Shown here piece after piece: positions 26,967 to 35,737 of a stretch of 64,000 nt of DNA. Source of the stretch: Paenibacillus sp. SY21-1 (GTDB taxonomy: Bacteria; Bacillota; Bacilli; Paenibacillales; Paenibacillaceae); the NCBI RefSeq assembly GCF_005222705.1, contig NZ_STGF01000011.1, forward strand, positions 159,407-223,406, in the 5' to 3' direction. Under the pieces are notes generated by a model. That model was given only the letters and a program-made list of their open reading frames with translations, searched no databases and was not told where the DNA came from. Every line of letters starts with the position of its first letter. Within the stretch, counting starts at the first letter, position 1. The position numbers were made by a program, and so were the translations under genes.

Positions 26967-27305
26967 ATGGGCATAGAACCATTCGATGTGGATGACGAGC
27001 AAGTCAGAACCTATTATGTATCGGTACAGGCGGGTCAAATTCTCGAGGATTCCGAGGCGGCCGCTTATGAGCTTGCGGTCAGGCTGAACGGGCGCGAGCG
27101 CGTCAAACTGCGTGAATTGCTGGACGAGCTGTCGAGCATGGATGAAGCGCAGATGTTCCATTTCTCGTCAAGCCCGTTCGGAGCGGCCAGCGACGCGGAA
27201 ATCAACGCAGGTTATGACGGGCTTATTCGGCTGATTTACCGCAAGCTGTACGAGCATGGAACGGAAGAAACGAAGCGGCATATCGAAACGATGGGTATTC
27301 TATAG
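26967..27305 (+). CDS. Small protein of unknown function
   Basis: Soluble acidic protein of 112 residues with no signal peptide or membrane segment. It starts with MGIEPFDVDDEQV and has a predicted mostly helical middle with many Glu and Leu. The start has an AGAAGGGCGGGGC site. I do not recognise the family; base use matches the core genome. It lies alone between asnO (divergent) and the tRNA. Confidence 0.7.
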   Translation: MGIEPFDVDDEQVRTYYVSVQAGQILEDSEAAAYELAVRLNGRERVKLRELLDELSSMDEAQMFHFSSSPFGAASDAEINAGYDGLIRLIYRKLYEHGTEETKRHIETMGIL

Positions 27306-27436
27306 CGTCGGAGCAGCAAGGTCGAACAGCCATGCGACGTCAAGCTCGCGTGGGCGCTTTTGCCGGTAAGAGGGGGCATGCCTGTGAGGCGGCCTCCGCT
27401 TTTTTTGAAGCCCAATAAAAAAATATGCCAAATGGC

Positions 27437-27466
27437 TTGCTTTTTTTATAGAGTGTGTGGTATATT
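27437..27466 (+). promoter_or_regulatory. Putative tRNA-Arg promoter
   Basis: TTGCTT and TATATT with an 18-base spacer; the -10 ends 9 bases before the mature tRNA 5' end. Confidence 0.5.
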
Positions 27467-27475
27467 CTTACTTGT

Positions 27476-27538
<63 letters not shown>

Positions 27539-27549
<11 letters not shown>

Positions 27550-27700
27550 TACTTACGTTAACATACGTTGATTTTAATAAATTGAAAAACCCCCGAATTC
27601 CTTGATTTTTCTGGGATTCGGGGTTTTTTTGCGTTTTTGAGAATGCGTTTAGTTGGTTTAAGTTGACTTGAATTTTTACACATTTTACACAAGAAATATT
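27539..27700 (+). repeat. Att-like direct repeat, copy 1 (tRNA end)
   Basis: CTTCTGGGACGT at 27539-27550 is the tRNA 3' end plus two bases. The hairpin, then GCGTTTTTGAGAAT and TTTTACACAAGAA follow in the same order at copy 2 (58672-58826), and in more diverged form at copy 3 (63172-63275). Integrative elements use tRNA 3' ends as attachment sites, so I read these as attachment-site repeats. Confidence 0.65.
27585..27630 (+). terminator. Terminator-like hairpin after tRNA-Arg
   Basis: AAAACCCCCGAAT pairs with ATTCGGGGTTTT, followed by more T. Relatives of this hairpin recur at 58711-58761 and near 63213-63258, each downstream of a CTGGGACGT copy. Confidence 0.85.
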
Positions 27701-27845
27701 CGGCTTTTTGTTCTCTTTTTAATCTGCTCCGACGACTTAAAATTTGGCGTAAGAATGTATTGGGAAAATCTATTTATTTGAATTGAATATTACTGTGAAA
27801 CTTTAACTTTGGGGACGCATTTATGACTGTATCGATTGGTGAATA

Positions 27846-28271
27846 TATCTGGTTATGGTTCAATGGATGCGTCATATCGGTTTTGTTATTAAGAATTGTG
27901 TGGTGTTGGATTAAGAGCATATGGGACTCGGATGGCAATACCGATTTAGGCATGAATTTATTATTTTTGCGACGAAGTGCGAGAAGAAGAATCGGCGGAT
28001 ATCCACACGAAAGCAGAGTGATATCATCCGGCTGCCTCGTATACATGGCAATAAAACGGAACATCCAACTGAAAAGCCAATGCAATTAATGAAGCAACTG
28101 ATCTTAAATAGAAGTGAAGAAGGGGAGCATGTTCTGGACTTTTTCGCCGGTAGTGGGGTTGTACCGGCATCTGCCATCCATACAAATCGGTCTTGGTCTG
28201 CTATTGAGATCGACCAAAAATGGTATGAGTATTCCCTTCAAAGAGTAGCTAAGATTCATTTTGAAGGTTAA
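27846..28271 (+). pseudogene. Broken DNA methyltransferase, C-terminal part
   Basis: The frame from about 27882 reads FVIKNCVVLD, then an in-frame TAA at about 27912, then EHMGLGWQYRFRHEFIIFAT and continues to 28271 with HPTEKP and the SAM-binding LDFFAGSG motif. This order (HPTEKP then DxFxGSG) belongs to amino-methyltransferases acting on adenine N6 or cytosine N4. The N-terminal catalytic part is missing, so the gene is dead. It lies just inside the left edge of the island and may derive from a phage or restriction system. Confidence 0.75.
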
Positions 28272-28287
28272 AAAAAGGGGGGAGATA

Positions 28288-28407
28288 ATGATTGATCGAA
28301 AAGGATTTTTAGATCAGAGGTTGATTGCAAGTAAAATAAAAAACGATTTGATCAAAATAAAGAGACAACAGGCGATCATTCTCATAAAAAAATCGTCTGT
28401 TTTTTAG
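28288..28407 (+). CDS. Small protein after the broken methyltransferase
   Basis: A 39-codon frame starting MIDRKGFLDQRLIASK with a very strong GGGGGGAGATA site. It is basic and helical, rich in Lys and Ile. Its last codons run into a hairpin with a T-run, suggesting that the original C-terminus was lost. I do not recognise it. The overlap of stop with terminator makes function doubtful. Confidence 0.4.
   Translation: MIDRKGFLDQRLIASKIKNDLIKIKRQQAIILIKKSSVF
28368..28405 (+). terminator. Terminator at island left edge
   Basis: ACAGGCGAT pairs with ATCGTCTGT (one G-T pair), followed by TTTTTT. Confidence 0.75.
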
Positions 28408-29087
28408 TCAATTCCTTCAGGTTTCTTACTTTTCAACGCTGCTTTGGATATCAGCTCTTTAAACGCACGCAGATCTGTTCCATTTAATTGATCTAGTGGT
28501 GCTATCGGATCATGAGCGTATACTCTGCCTTCCGTTATCGTCCAGATTCCATTGTTGTGATCATAAGGCCAATACTCATGGGTTGTTGTCGCGCTCAGTA
28601 ACAGAATCAGTTGTTCTCCAACCATAACTAGATAAGGGGGCTGTTCCCCGGCATTTCCATGCTGGAGCAATGTTATCGTAGAGGTTGAAACATCGCCGTA
28701 TAAAACTTCATCCACTTGAATGGTAACCGGTATGATAGTAGAAAAATGACGTGACTTCGGCTCTCCAACATCTAGTACATTTCCTAAAACAATGGCATCT
28801 ACAAACCACATTTCTTCATTTAAGGTCGCCGAAACATGTCTCATACCTATGTCTACTCCTGCAGGATTAGAAGTTTGAGGAGATGGGTTAAAATTAGTCA
28901 GAATTAGCATAGAAAAAACAGAAAGTACTGATATTGACATAAAAGCAAGTGAAATCTGCTTTTTGATTTTAGACAGTCTATTATTCCGGACACGCCACAA
29001 AAATTGCAAGCGGAAATTCTCCTTAAAACCTTTCACATGACATAGGTGCGTCTTTAGCCATTGGTACCAAGCTGGCTTACTGGTCAC
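28404..29087 (-). CDS. Membrane-anchored partner of a lost sigma factor
   Basis: A 227-residue protein with a basic cytoplasmic N-terminus of about 50 residues, one membrane helix (about 52-70), and an extracytoplasmic domain of about 155 residues with no recognised motif. The GTG at 29087 is chosen because GGAGG lies 9 bases upstream and the start overlaps the stop of a sigma-factor remnant, the usual sigma/anti-sigma arrangement. The cytoplasmic part lacks a recognisable zinc-binding anti-sigma motif. Its role is therefore inferred from context only. Confidence 0.5.
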   Translation of the reverse strand: MTSKPAWYQWLKTHLCHVKGFKENFRLQFLWRVRNNRLSKIKKQISLAFMSISVLSVFSMLILTNFNPSPQTSNPAGVDIGMRHVSATLNEEMWFVDAIVLGNVLDVGEPKSRHFSTIIPVTIQVDEVLYGDVSTSTITLLQHGNAGEQPPYLVMVGEQLILLLSATTTHEYWPYDHNNGIWTITEGRVYAHDPIAPLDQLNGTDLRAFKELISKAALKSKKPEGID

Positions 29088-29260
29088 GTTTTTTCGCCTC
29101 CAGTTCATAGACAAGCTTTGCTCTTGCTTGATGCAGTCTTGCTTTTAAGGCTCTGAGCAACATTCAAAGCAGGTTAGCCATTTCCTGATCGGATAAATCA
29201 TAATTGACTTCCATATATCTTAATACGATAGAAGTTGCTATAAATGAATGTATACGAGAC
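29077..29260 (-). pseudogene. ECF sigma factor remnant (region 4)
   Basis: Minus-strand translation gives IVLRYMEVNYDLSDQEMANLL, a stop, then ALKARLHQARAKLVYELE and a stop at 29077. The KARLHQARAKL segment is the recognition helix end of sigma-70 region 4 in ECF factors. Region 2 is absent and the middle is frameshifted, so the gene is dead. Confidence 0.75.
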
Positions 29261-29298
29261 CACCCTTAATATGGAATATTTTCAGGTGAACTAATTGA

Positions 29299-29335
29299 AA
29301 GCCGTAAGTCTTCTATTAAAGAAGAATCACGGCTT
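29299..29335 (-). terminator. Hairpin after the small secreted protein gene
   Basis: AAGCCGT and ACGGCTT with an inner TCTTCT/AGAAGA stem, directly downstream of the minus-strand gene ending at 29356. The T-run is short (CTTTCAATT). Confidence 0.45.
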
Positions 29336-29355
29336 GAACGTGGTATTGTACCTAT

Positions 29356-29688
29356 TTATTCTGCATAGACGCAGCCGGAGCCGCCGCTTACGGTGATTGT
29401 GAGCGAATTATCTATTGTCGCATACAGAACATAGGATGAGTTATTATATATGTTTGCGTAGGCCGATCCATACATATAAATCGTAGCATACGAGCCACTG
29501 TCTCCATAGTAGGACAAATTCACGGATCCATTCACTGTCGGTACGAAAGTATGAGACCCTGATCCACAAGCGCTTCCTCCTTCGGAGAATGTCCCGGCGA
29601 AGGCCATTCCTACGCTGATCGTTGAGACAAGCAATGCTACAAGCAACAGCATGATTACCTTTTTTCCAAAGCCAAAAGTGTTTAGCAA
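29356..29688 (-). CDS. Small secreted protein of unknown function
   Basis: A 110-residue protein with a clear signal peptide (KKVIMLLLVALLVSTISVG, cleavage after AFA about residue 31). The mature part is about 79 residues, rich in Ser, Gly and Tyr, with two Cys (about 41 and 106) that could form one disulfide across the domain, and alternating short strands. It starts at TTG 29688 with an AGAGG site. It lies 60 bases after the PL4 lyase gene on the same strand, so it is probably co-expressed with the lyase. I do not recognise it. Confidence 0.6.
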   Translation of the reverse strand: MLNTFGFGKKVIMLLLVALLVSTISVGMAFAGTFSEGGSACGSGSHTFVPTVNGSVNLSYYGDSGSYATIYMYGSAYANIYNNSSYVLYATIDNSLTITVSGGSGCVYAE

Positions 29689-29748
29689 TTCAGTTCGCCT
29701 CTTTTCACTAAATCTAATGTTATTGATCTTTAAATAATGAAATATCGC

Positions 29749-31776
29749 TTACGGAAGAGCAAAAATTTCTTTAAAAGTAGCATCATTTTTATCTGCTTGA
29801 GTAGAAATCGGATCAATTCTTAGTTCATAGAAATAGTGGCGAATATACCGATTCGGGAAGTTATAGGATTGATAGGAAACCCAGGATGAGTCTGCGTGAC
29901 CATTTACCCTTCTGAATGTAGCATCATCTCTAAATCCGGAAGTACCATCATTATATTCAAGTCGCAACTCGTAATTGGAATGCCTTAAATAATATCCCGG
30001 GAAATTAGCCGATTCAAATGAGATGGCGCTGCCATCCGAGAGACCAGGCACAATATTAAATTGTGAATCTCCAAGTGGGCTGACATTTGGATCGATGCGA
30101 GCTTCAAAGTTGGCATGACGAATATAACGATCTTGGAAGTTATAGGATTGAATACGAGCATGGTTATCGACCTGCAGCTCTATAGCATCATAGGCAAAAC
30201 TTGCGCTTAACCAGGAACCAAGGTCACCAGAGCCACTAATAGGTCCAATATTCATCGTGTTTGTTCCGGCGACTAGTTGGGAGGCTGGCAACCTATACGT
30301 ATAGGTTGTGTTATTACCGCGATAAGTACCGATCGTAATGTTCCTACCTACTGGTTGAGCAGAAATACCGGCCCCATGATTATGCCCATTAATCGTTACA
30401 TTAGGACGGCCATTATACAGGGCTGTCGTAATACCAATCTTCAAGGTATGATCAGATGCTGCCTGTGCTGCAGTCAGGTTAAAGGAAATTGTGGTTGGTG
30501 TGTTGGCACCTCGAAATTGAACGGCTGGAAAAAGGGAAGCCGGGCTGCCAACCGTAAAGTTTGTGGGTCCCCAGCTTTCATTTCGAATATCAGATGGATG
30601 CATTTTGGAGATATTTTCCCCATTCTTAAATTCAAGCGGAGTTCCGTCCCACTTTCCGATTCGCCAAACGACAGGAGCTGTACTTGGATCATTCGTGATT
30701 GTACGGGTATTCAAGGTTGTAGCTGCTCCCGCATTGACCGTCACATTTTCGGTGTATACAGCTAGTTCACCTTTATAGACGGTCATAACGTAAGTCCCGG
30801 GAATCATTCCCCATTTCTGTGCTGCGCCGTTACCGGCTGCATTGACCCAATACTGGGCGTTGCTGTTAGCAAAACCGATCGTATATTCGTAACCGCTTTC
30901 AATGCCGTTCAAGCCATTTAAAATGACTCTGCCTCGATTAGCATCAGATACCCAGCCTTGCAAGTTAAGACTAGACATCCAATCAAAGGCTGGAACATTT
31001 GGTGTCGAGCCGGTTGTAAAAACATAGGCATAAGGGCCGTGCAATCCCAATCGCAATGGCTCAGTCTGGGAATGACCAGAATACGTATAATTATAGACTT
31101 CGGAGTCTTGAAACTGAATATCTCTGAAGAAGGGACCGCCTGAGCTTCTTTCACGATTGCCATAAGCCATAAAGACCCCGACTCCGTTTCCGGTAATGCC
31201 CTTAATGCTCAAATCCTTAGCTCGCTCATTCCCATAATATTTGGACGTTGTACGGCCGTCTGTTTGACCATAAATATCACCACTTTCTACTGGGCCAGGT
31301 GAACCTTCGTTTCTGGACTCAGGAATTCGATTTGTGAGAACGCTTGCATTTCCTCTGAAAATATATCGAAACTCGCCCCAAATAGCCTCTGTAAGATTAG
31401 TGGCCATATAGATAATATTCTCGCCGGCGCGTGAGGCATAGTAATGTGTGAACGGTTGGGTTGCAACCGTAATCAGTACAGTTGAACCAGAATCAAGCAA
31501 CTGATAAGAAACCGTTGCTGGTGGAAATCCGGAGAGGGTATGAGACGGTCGGCTGCCGTTTAATTCTATTCCGTTCATTTTGGCTGAAATCAAATCTCCA
31601 AGGTGATTGATGGTATATACAAGACCAGCACCTGTATTCACAACGATGTTAGATCCGCTAGTGGTAACCGTCAAGGAAGCTGCATGTCCTTTGGGGACAT
31701 TAGACACATTAACAGAGGTAAGGGCTAATAGAGTCATGATCAAAAGCAATGTTCTCCTGGTCAGGCTGTGGATCAA
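29749..31776 (-). CDS. Secreted rhamnogalacturonan lyase PL4 with AbfB domain
   Basis: About 675 residues. Signal peptide (RRTLLLIMTLLALTS), then a PL4-type beta-sandwich catalytic region (about 35-335) with GDIYGQTDGRTTSKYYGNE and YSGHSQTEPLRLGLHGPYA, whose Lys and His match the catalytic residues of fungal RG lyase 4 as I remember them, then FnIII-like and CBM-like domains (about 340-535). The C-terminus has three beta-trefoil repeats (YNFQDRYIRH, ANFPGYYLRH, YNFPNRYIRH), the AbfB arabinose-binding module. TTG 31776 follows GGAGGG; the ORF extends further but without a site. It would cleave RG-I backbone by beta-elimination outside the cell. Confidence 0.85.
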   Translation of the reverse strand: MIHSLTRRTLLLIMTLLALTSVNVSNVPKGHAASLTVTTSGSNIVVNTGAGLVYTINHLGDLISAKMNGIELNGSRPSHTLSGFPPATVSYQLLDSGSTVLITVATQPFTHYYASRAGENIIYMATNLTEAIWGEFRYIFRGNASVLTNRIPESRNEGSPGPVESGDIYGQTDGRTTSKYYGNERAKDLSIKGITGNGVGVFMAYGNRERSSGGPFFRDIQFQDSEVYNYTYSGHSQTEPLRLGLHGPYAYVFTTGSTPNVPAFDWMSSLNLQGWVSDANRGRVILNGLNGIESGYEYTIGFANSNAQYWVNAAGNGAAQKWGMIPGTYVMTVYKGELAVYTENVTVNAGAATTLNTRTITNDPSTAPVVWRIGKWDGTPLEFKNGENISKMHPSDIRNESWGPTNFTVGSPASLFPAVQFRGANTPTTISFNLTAAQAASDHTLKIGITTALYNGRPNVTINGHNHGAGISAQPVGRNITIGTYRGNNTTYTYRLPASQLVAGTNTMNIGPISGSGDLGSWLSASFAYDAIELQVDNHARIQSYNFQDRYIRHANFEARIDPNVSPLGDSQFNIVPGLSDGSAISFESANFPGYYLRHSNYELRLEYNDGTSGFRDDATFRRVNGHADSSWVSYQSYNFPNRYIRHYFYELRIDPISTQADKNDATFKEIFALP

Positions 31777-32337
31777 TTCAATCCCTCCAATCAAATTAAT
31801 TAATAGGCTGCAGAAAAAAACAATCATGTGCAAATTTGAGACGTGATATGCCAACACCTCCTCATGTCAAATATAAGTATGGTTACTCCTCTCCTCCTAT
31901 AAATCAGTTTATCTTTCAATGGCAGGGCCTACTATAAATGAATTCAACCATTTTTTATACAAACTCACCCATATCAATCAAGTAAAGTATGGCATCTTGG
32001 ATATATAGTCTTTTGTGGAACTAGTGACCTATGGCTACTTCTGATTTATTGTGGTCATTTTTGATAATTGGCTAGACGGACATAAGGTTCAATCAGAAGG
32101 GGGAATGACTTTACTTTAATTGTTATGATAAATATCAAATGCATTCTGGTTTTAGACAGCTAATGATCAGAAATGGCAATCAAAAGTGGTCGTATTTATC
32201 ATTTTTTGCCGTTTACGGAGATATGGCGATGAGGATATGATGGAACAAGTTATAGTCATCAAATATTAATGTGAAAGCGTTTCAATTACATATCTCATAG
32301 TTTATTTTGCTTAAAATGATGGAGGTGTTAAGTTCCA
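31777..32337. promoter_or_regulatory. Divergent control region of PL4 and AraC genes
   Basis: About 560 bases with no gene. It contains a cre-type site (32272-32284) and TGGTCATTTTTGATAATTGG (32052-32071), a sequence largely repeated upstream of the ABC permease genes at 37454-37474. I infer shared regulation by one of the AraC-type proteins. Confidence 0.45.
32272..32284 (+). promoter_or_regulatory. CcpA cre site
   Basis: TGAAAGCGTTTCA contains the core TGAAARCGYTT of catabolite-responsive elements without mismatch. It lies about 55 bases before the AraC regulator start and would repress the locus in the presence of preferred sugars. Confidence 0.6.
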
Positions 32338-33183
32338 TTGAAAAAGATAATTCTTGATCTCCCCCCTATGCCTCACTACGATAAGATTGAACAAGTACAC
32401 GAGATTAAGGGCAGCAAGATCCACTTAAATAAAGATCATTCTCAATTATTCAAGTGGTTGTTTATCGTTCACGGAAGAATCTCTATCAACAATAGGAGCG
32501 AGAAGTGGGAAGCAGGAGAAGGACATTCTATTCTTTTTCCTCCTAATGATCCTTCAATTGTAGTTTGTCAGATTAATACAGTGTTTTATCAAGTTCAATT
32601 TACATTTGAAGGTGGTTACACGATTCAAACAAGAACGGATTATTCTAATTCTGACTGGTGCGATCGTGTAGATTCTCATCAATTCCTGATTTCTCAAGTA
32701 GAAACACCCATTCCATTCATAAGAATCGAGCAGCACTTAAAACAAATGATTCATTACGAACAGATTGGAAATGTCACTTCCTATTGGAGAAAGCAGCAGC
32801 AGTTTGTTGAGCTTCTTCACTTTTATGAACGCGAAACTACTGTTCACAACGCTCTAATCTCAGTAAGGAGATTGGCTGAGCAGGTAGAAAATTATCTGCG
32901 TGAGAATTTTCAAAAAGAAATTACGAATGAAATTCTCGCTGAAGCTTTGCACTTTCATCCAAACTACATTTCACGATGCATGAAGGAGATTCATCGTTGT
33001 ACACCAATGGAGTACTTACTTGAGTATAGAATTGAGCAGGCAAAGCAGTTTTTGCTAAAAACGCAATGGCCAGTATCAGCAATAGCAGAACGAGTCGGAT
33101 TTAATTACGCGCCGTATTTTTCCACTTGCTTCCAACGATTTACCGGCACAACACCTCTAGCGTTTCGCAAGCAGCATTTATGA
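32338..33183 (+). CDS. AraC-family regulator with N-terminal cupin
   Basis: A 281-residue regulator. The N-terminal cupin-like domain (about 20-150, HGRISINNRSEKWEAGEGHSILFPP) should bind the sugar inducer; the C-terminal double HTH (about 180-281) has the AraC signature GFNYAPYFSTCFQRFTGTTPLAFR. It starts at TTG 32338 with GGAGGTG upstream. It is likely the local activator of the RG-I genes. Confidence 0.85.
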   Translation: MKKIILDLPPMPHYDKIEQVHEIKGSKIHLNKDHSQLFKWLFIVHGRISINNRSEKWEAGEGHSILFPPNDPSIVVCQINTVFYQVQFTFEGGYTIQTRTDYSNSDWCDRVDSHQFLISQVETPIPFIRIEQHLKQMIHYEQIGNVTSYWRKQQQFVELLHFYERETTVHNALISVRRLAEQVENYLRENFQKEITNEILAEALHFHPNYISRCMKEIHRCTPMEYLLEYRIEQAKQFLLKTQWPVSAIAERVGFNYAPYFSTCFQRFTGTTPLAFRKQHL

Positions 33184-33255
33184 TACCAAGTAAATTTCGG
33201 GTGTAGTCCTTAACTATTTTGAGATGGCATTCCAGAAAATCATGAGTAGTGCAGG

Positions 33256-33286
33256 AACACGCGCATGCCGCGTGTTTTCGTTTTTT
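33256..33286 (+). terminator. Terminator after the first AraC gene
   Basis: AACACGCG, loop CATGC, CGCGTGTT, then TTCGTTTTTT. Confidence 0.85.
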
Positions 33287-33375
33287 AAATGAAAGTGTGA
33301 CTTGCAATATATTAAATAAAATGCCGGAACACATACTAATAAATAAGTATTGGCGTTATATTTCATTAATAAAAA

Positions 33376-33396
33376 ATGATATAGTAACCATATCAT
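33376..33396. promoter_or_regulatory. Inverted repeat before the sensor-regulator gene
   Basis: ATGATAT and ATATCAT, perfect 7-bp arms around 7 bases, about 25 bases before the start codon of the membrane AraC regulator. Candidate operator or mRNA hairpin. Confidence 0.4.
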
Positions 33397-33421
33397 TTAA
33401 TGGGGGAATGGAGAGAGTCCT

Positions 33422-35692
33422 ATGAAACGAATACCAATGCTGCTTCAGCTTGCTTTGATCCTGTTCTTTGTCATGGCCATTCCGACGGCGTTGTTAACCT
33501 GGTATAGCGTGACGAATTTCGTGCGTAATTCGGAACACGCTATTGCAGAATCATCGCTAGCTGAACTTAACACCTATCGCAAGCTGAATGAGAATTCTCT
33601 TCTAAATTTGTCTCAAAATGCGGTGAGACTAGGAGGCAGCGGCATCTTTGACCAGCTCCGTCCATTCAATTCCTTTGAGGAGCTCAAAATCAATTATGAA
33701 AGCTTGAGCACAGGTATGGATGTTATGGAGGAGCTAACGTATCTGAATCAAAGTGTAGAGGGTGTATACTCCTCTTATTTTTTTCTGCATGGCTCAAATT
33801 ACGTTATCTCTACGGACAAAGGCATTACGAGTCTGGATAAATACGAGTCAATCGATTGGCTGGAAGCGGCTTATGCTGAACAAATAGGAATACGAGGCAT
33901 ATGGTATTCACGCAAGCTGGATTCCGGTATGAATGTCGTATCCTTAGTATTGCCTTTGAACAGGCTTGCTACAGCCACCCAAGGGACGATCGTGATTAAT
34001 CTCAAAGAAAGTCAAATTGAACATCTCTTTCAGTCTGAGAATTCGGGAAAAGAGCAATATTATCTAATGGAATCCGATGGAATGATTATTTCCCATCCCG
34101 ATAAAAGCTTGCTGCTTAAGAGCGGAAAAGAGGATTCGTTCATAAGCGAAATTCTAGCAATGAGATCATGGGAGGGATATTCCATACATCGGGTTGAGGA
34201 TGAGAGAATGCTGTATGTATGGTCCCGTTCTAATGAGCTTGGCTGGATTAATTTAAGCATTTATTCGCTCGATTCCCTTCTAAACCAACCACGATCCTTG
34301 CAGAATAATCTTATTCTGATGACGATAGGAATCATCTTCGCCGGGACCGTGTTAGCGGTACTGCTTGCGACCTGGTTATCCAAGCCAGCAAGAGAATTGG
34401 TCCGAAAGATGCGCATTACCTCCAATTCGAATTCAAAGGACAAAAATGAGCTTGCGTTTCTGCATTCTGCATTCATACGAATGCAGGAAGAGGAGGAAGG
34501 ACTGCACCGACTGTTGAACGAACGCGAGCAAGATGTTCAGAGTCTTGCTGTTTATCATTTGCTGCGCGGTGAAATTTCCGCCCAAGTCGAGGAAATGTTT
34601 CCTGAGCCGTATTTTCTAGTTGCAATCGTCTCCATTGACAGGTACAGGAGGTATGTAGGCGACAACAATCCAGAGACGCGCAGCTACCATCGTTTTCTGA
34701 TTACCTCAAGCTGCCATCAGGAGCTCCCGCAGCATGTCATCGGGAGATGTATCTACCAAGGTGATGGCTGCTTTGCGATTGTCATGAATTACGGTGAAGA
34801 AGAATTGAACAACCAAGGGAGAAGCATTCATTCAGCCCTGCACAATATTCGAGAAAAGATGGCGGAATTACTTGATCATTCTGTTACCGTAGGCGTCAGT
34901 TCGCCAAGCGAGGACATCCGCTTGGCATCCGATCAACTCGTAGAAGCGACAGAAGCGATCAAGCATCGAATAGTTGCAGGAGGAGGTCAGATCTTATACT
35001 GGAAAGAAGCGACGGGGGCCGTCGGCAAATACTTGTACCCTCTGGCGAGCGAGCGGCGTATTTTAAATTTCCTGGTCAATCGAGACCTTGACAGTATAAT
35101 GAAAGAGTTGGATATGATACGTCAGGAAATCAGTGAAGCCGAGTATGTTTCGTATGACAATATTCTATTCATTTATTGTCAGCTGGCAGGAGTCACAATC
35201 AAATATCTTCGAGAGAACGACGTGAATACTTCCAGATTATTTGCTGGACAAGCCAACATCTACGCAGCCATATCCTCTATGGACACGCTCGACGAGCTCG
35301 AAGAATATCTTCGTGAATTTTATGGGGGAATCGTGCAGTTTCTTGGCCGTAATACAGGAGACTCCAACAAGTACGTTGAGCGCATTATTGAGTATATTCA
35401 TGAGCATTACAACGAAGAAATTATGTTCGAAGAAATGGCAAAAGATATTGGAATCAGTTACTCCTATATGCGCAAAATTGTGTATGATCAAACGGGTAAT
35501 AGTCTGATTGATTATATCAATCAACTAAGAATTGACAGGGCTAAAAAGCTGCTCCTCGAGAGCGAGAAGACGATATCGCAAATCGCGTCGGAAGTCGGTT
35601 ATTACAACATAAGAAGCTTCAATCGTTTCTTTCGGAAATTTGAAGGTGTAGCGCCTAGTACCTACAAAGCGGATAGAACCCAGAATACGTAA
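33422..35692 (+). CDS. Membrane sensor AraC-type regulator (YesS-like)
   Basis: A 756-residue one-component membrane regulator. First membrane helix about 8-30, an extracytoplasmic sensory domain about 31-290 of the Cache type, second helix about 294-316, a coiled linker and a central cytoplasmic domain (about 400-550) resembling degenerate GGDEF-like blocks of YesN/YesS proteins, and a C-terminal AraC double HTH (about 655-750) with ISYSYMRKIV and VGYYNIRSFNRFFRKF. The start has GGAGAGAG upstream. Its position before the transporter genes suggests that it senses extracellular oligosaccharides and activates them. Confidence 0.85.
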   Translation: MKRIPMLLQLALILFFVMAIPTALLTWYSVTNFVRNSEHAIAESSLAELNTYRKLNENSLLNLSQNAVRLGGSGIFDQLRPFNSFEELKINYESLSTGMDVMEELTYLNQSVEGVYSSYFFLHGSNYVISTDKGITSLDKYESIDWLEAAYAEQIGIRGIWYSRKLDSGMNVVSLVLPLNRLATATQGTIVINLKESQIEHLFQSENSGKEQYYLMESDGMIISHPDKSLLLKSGKEDSFISEILAMRSWEGYSIHRVEDERMLYVWSRSNELGWINLSIYSLDSLLNQPRSLQNNLILMTIGIIFAGTVLAVLLATWLSKPARELVRKMRITSNSNSKDKNELAFLHSAFIRMQEEEEGLHRLLNEREQDVQSLAVYHLLRGEISAQVEEMFPEPYFLVAIVSIDRYRRYVGDNNPETRSYHRFLITSSCHQELPQHVIGRCIYQGDGCFAIVMNYGEEELNNQGRSIHSALHNIREKMAELLDHSVTVGVSSPSEDIRLASDQLVEATEAIKHRIVAGGGQILYWKEATGAVGKYLYPLASERRILNFLVNRDLDSIMKELDMIRQEISEAEYVSYDNILFIYCQLAGVTIKYLRENDVNTSRLFAGQANIYAAISSMDTLDELEEYLREFYGGIVQFLGRNTGDSNKYVERIIEYIHEHYNEEIMFEEMAKDIGISYSYMRKIVYDQTGNSLIDYINQLRIDRAKKLLLESEKTISQIASEVGYYNIRSFNRFFRKFEGVAPSTYKADRTQNT

Positions 35693-35737
35693 CGCTGTAT
35701 TAGCCAATAGAAACAAGAGAACGACAGGAGGACTTCG

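Noticed and set aside
27823..28089. 88-codon frame over the broken methyltransferase
   Set aside because: The methyltransferase motifs lie in another frame; this one is a shadow of it.
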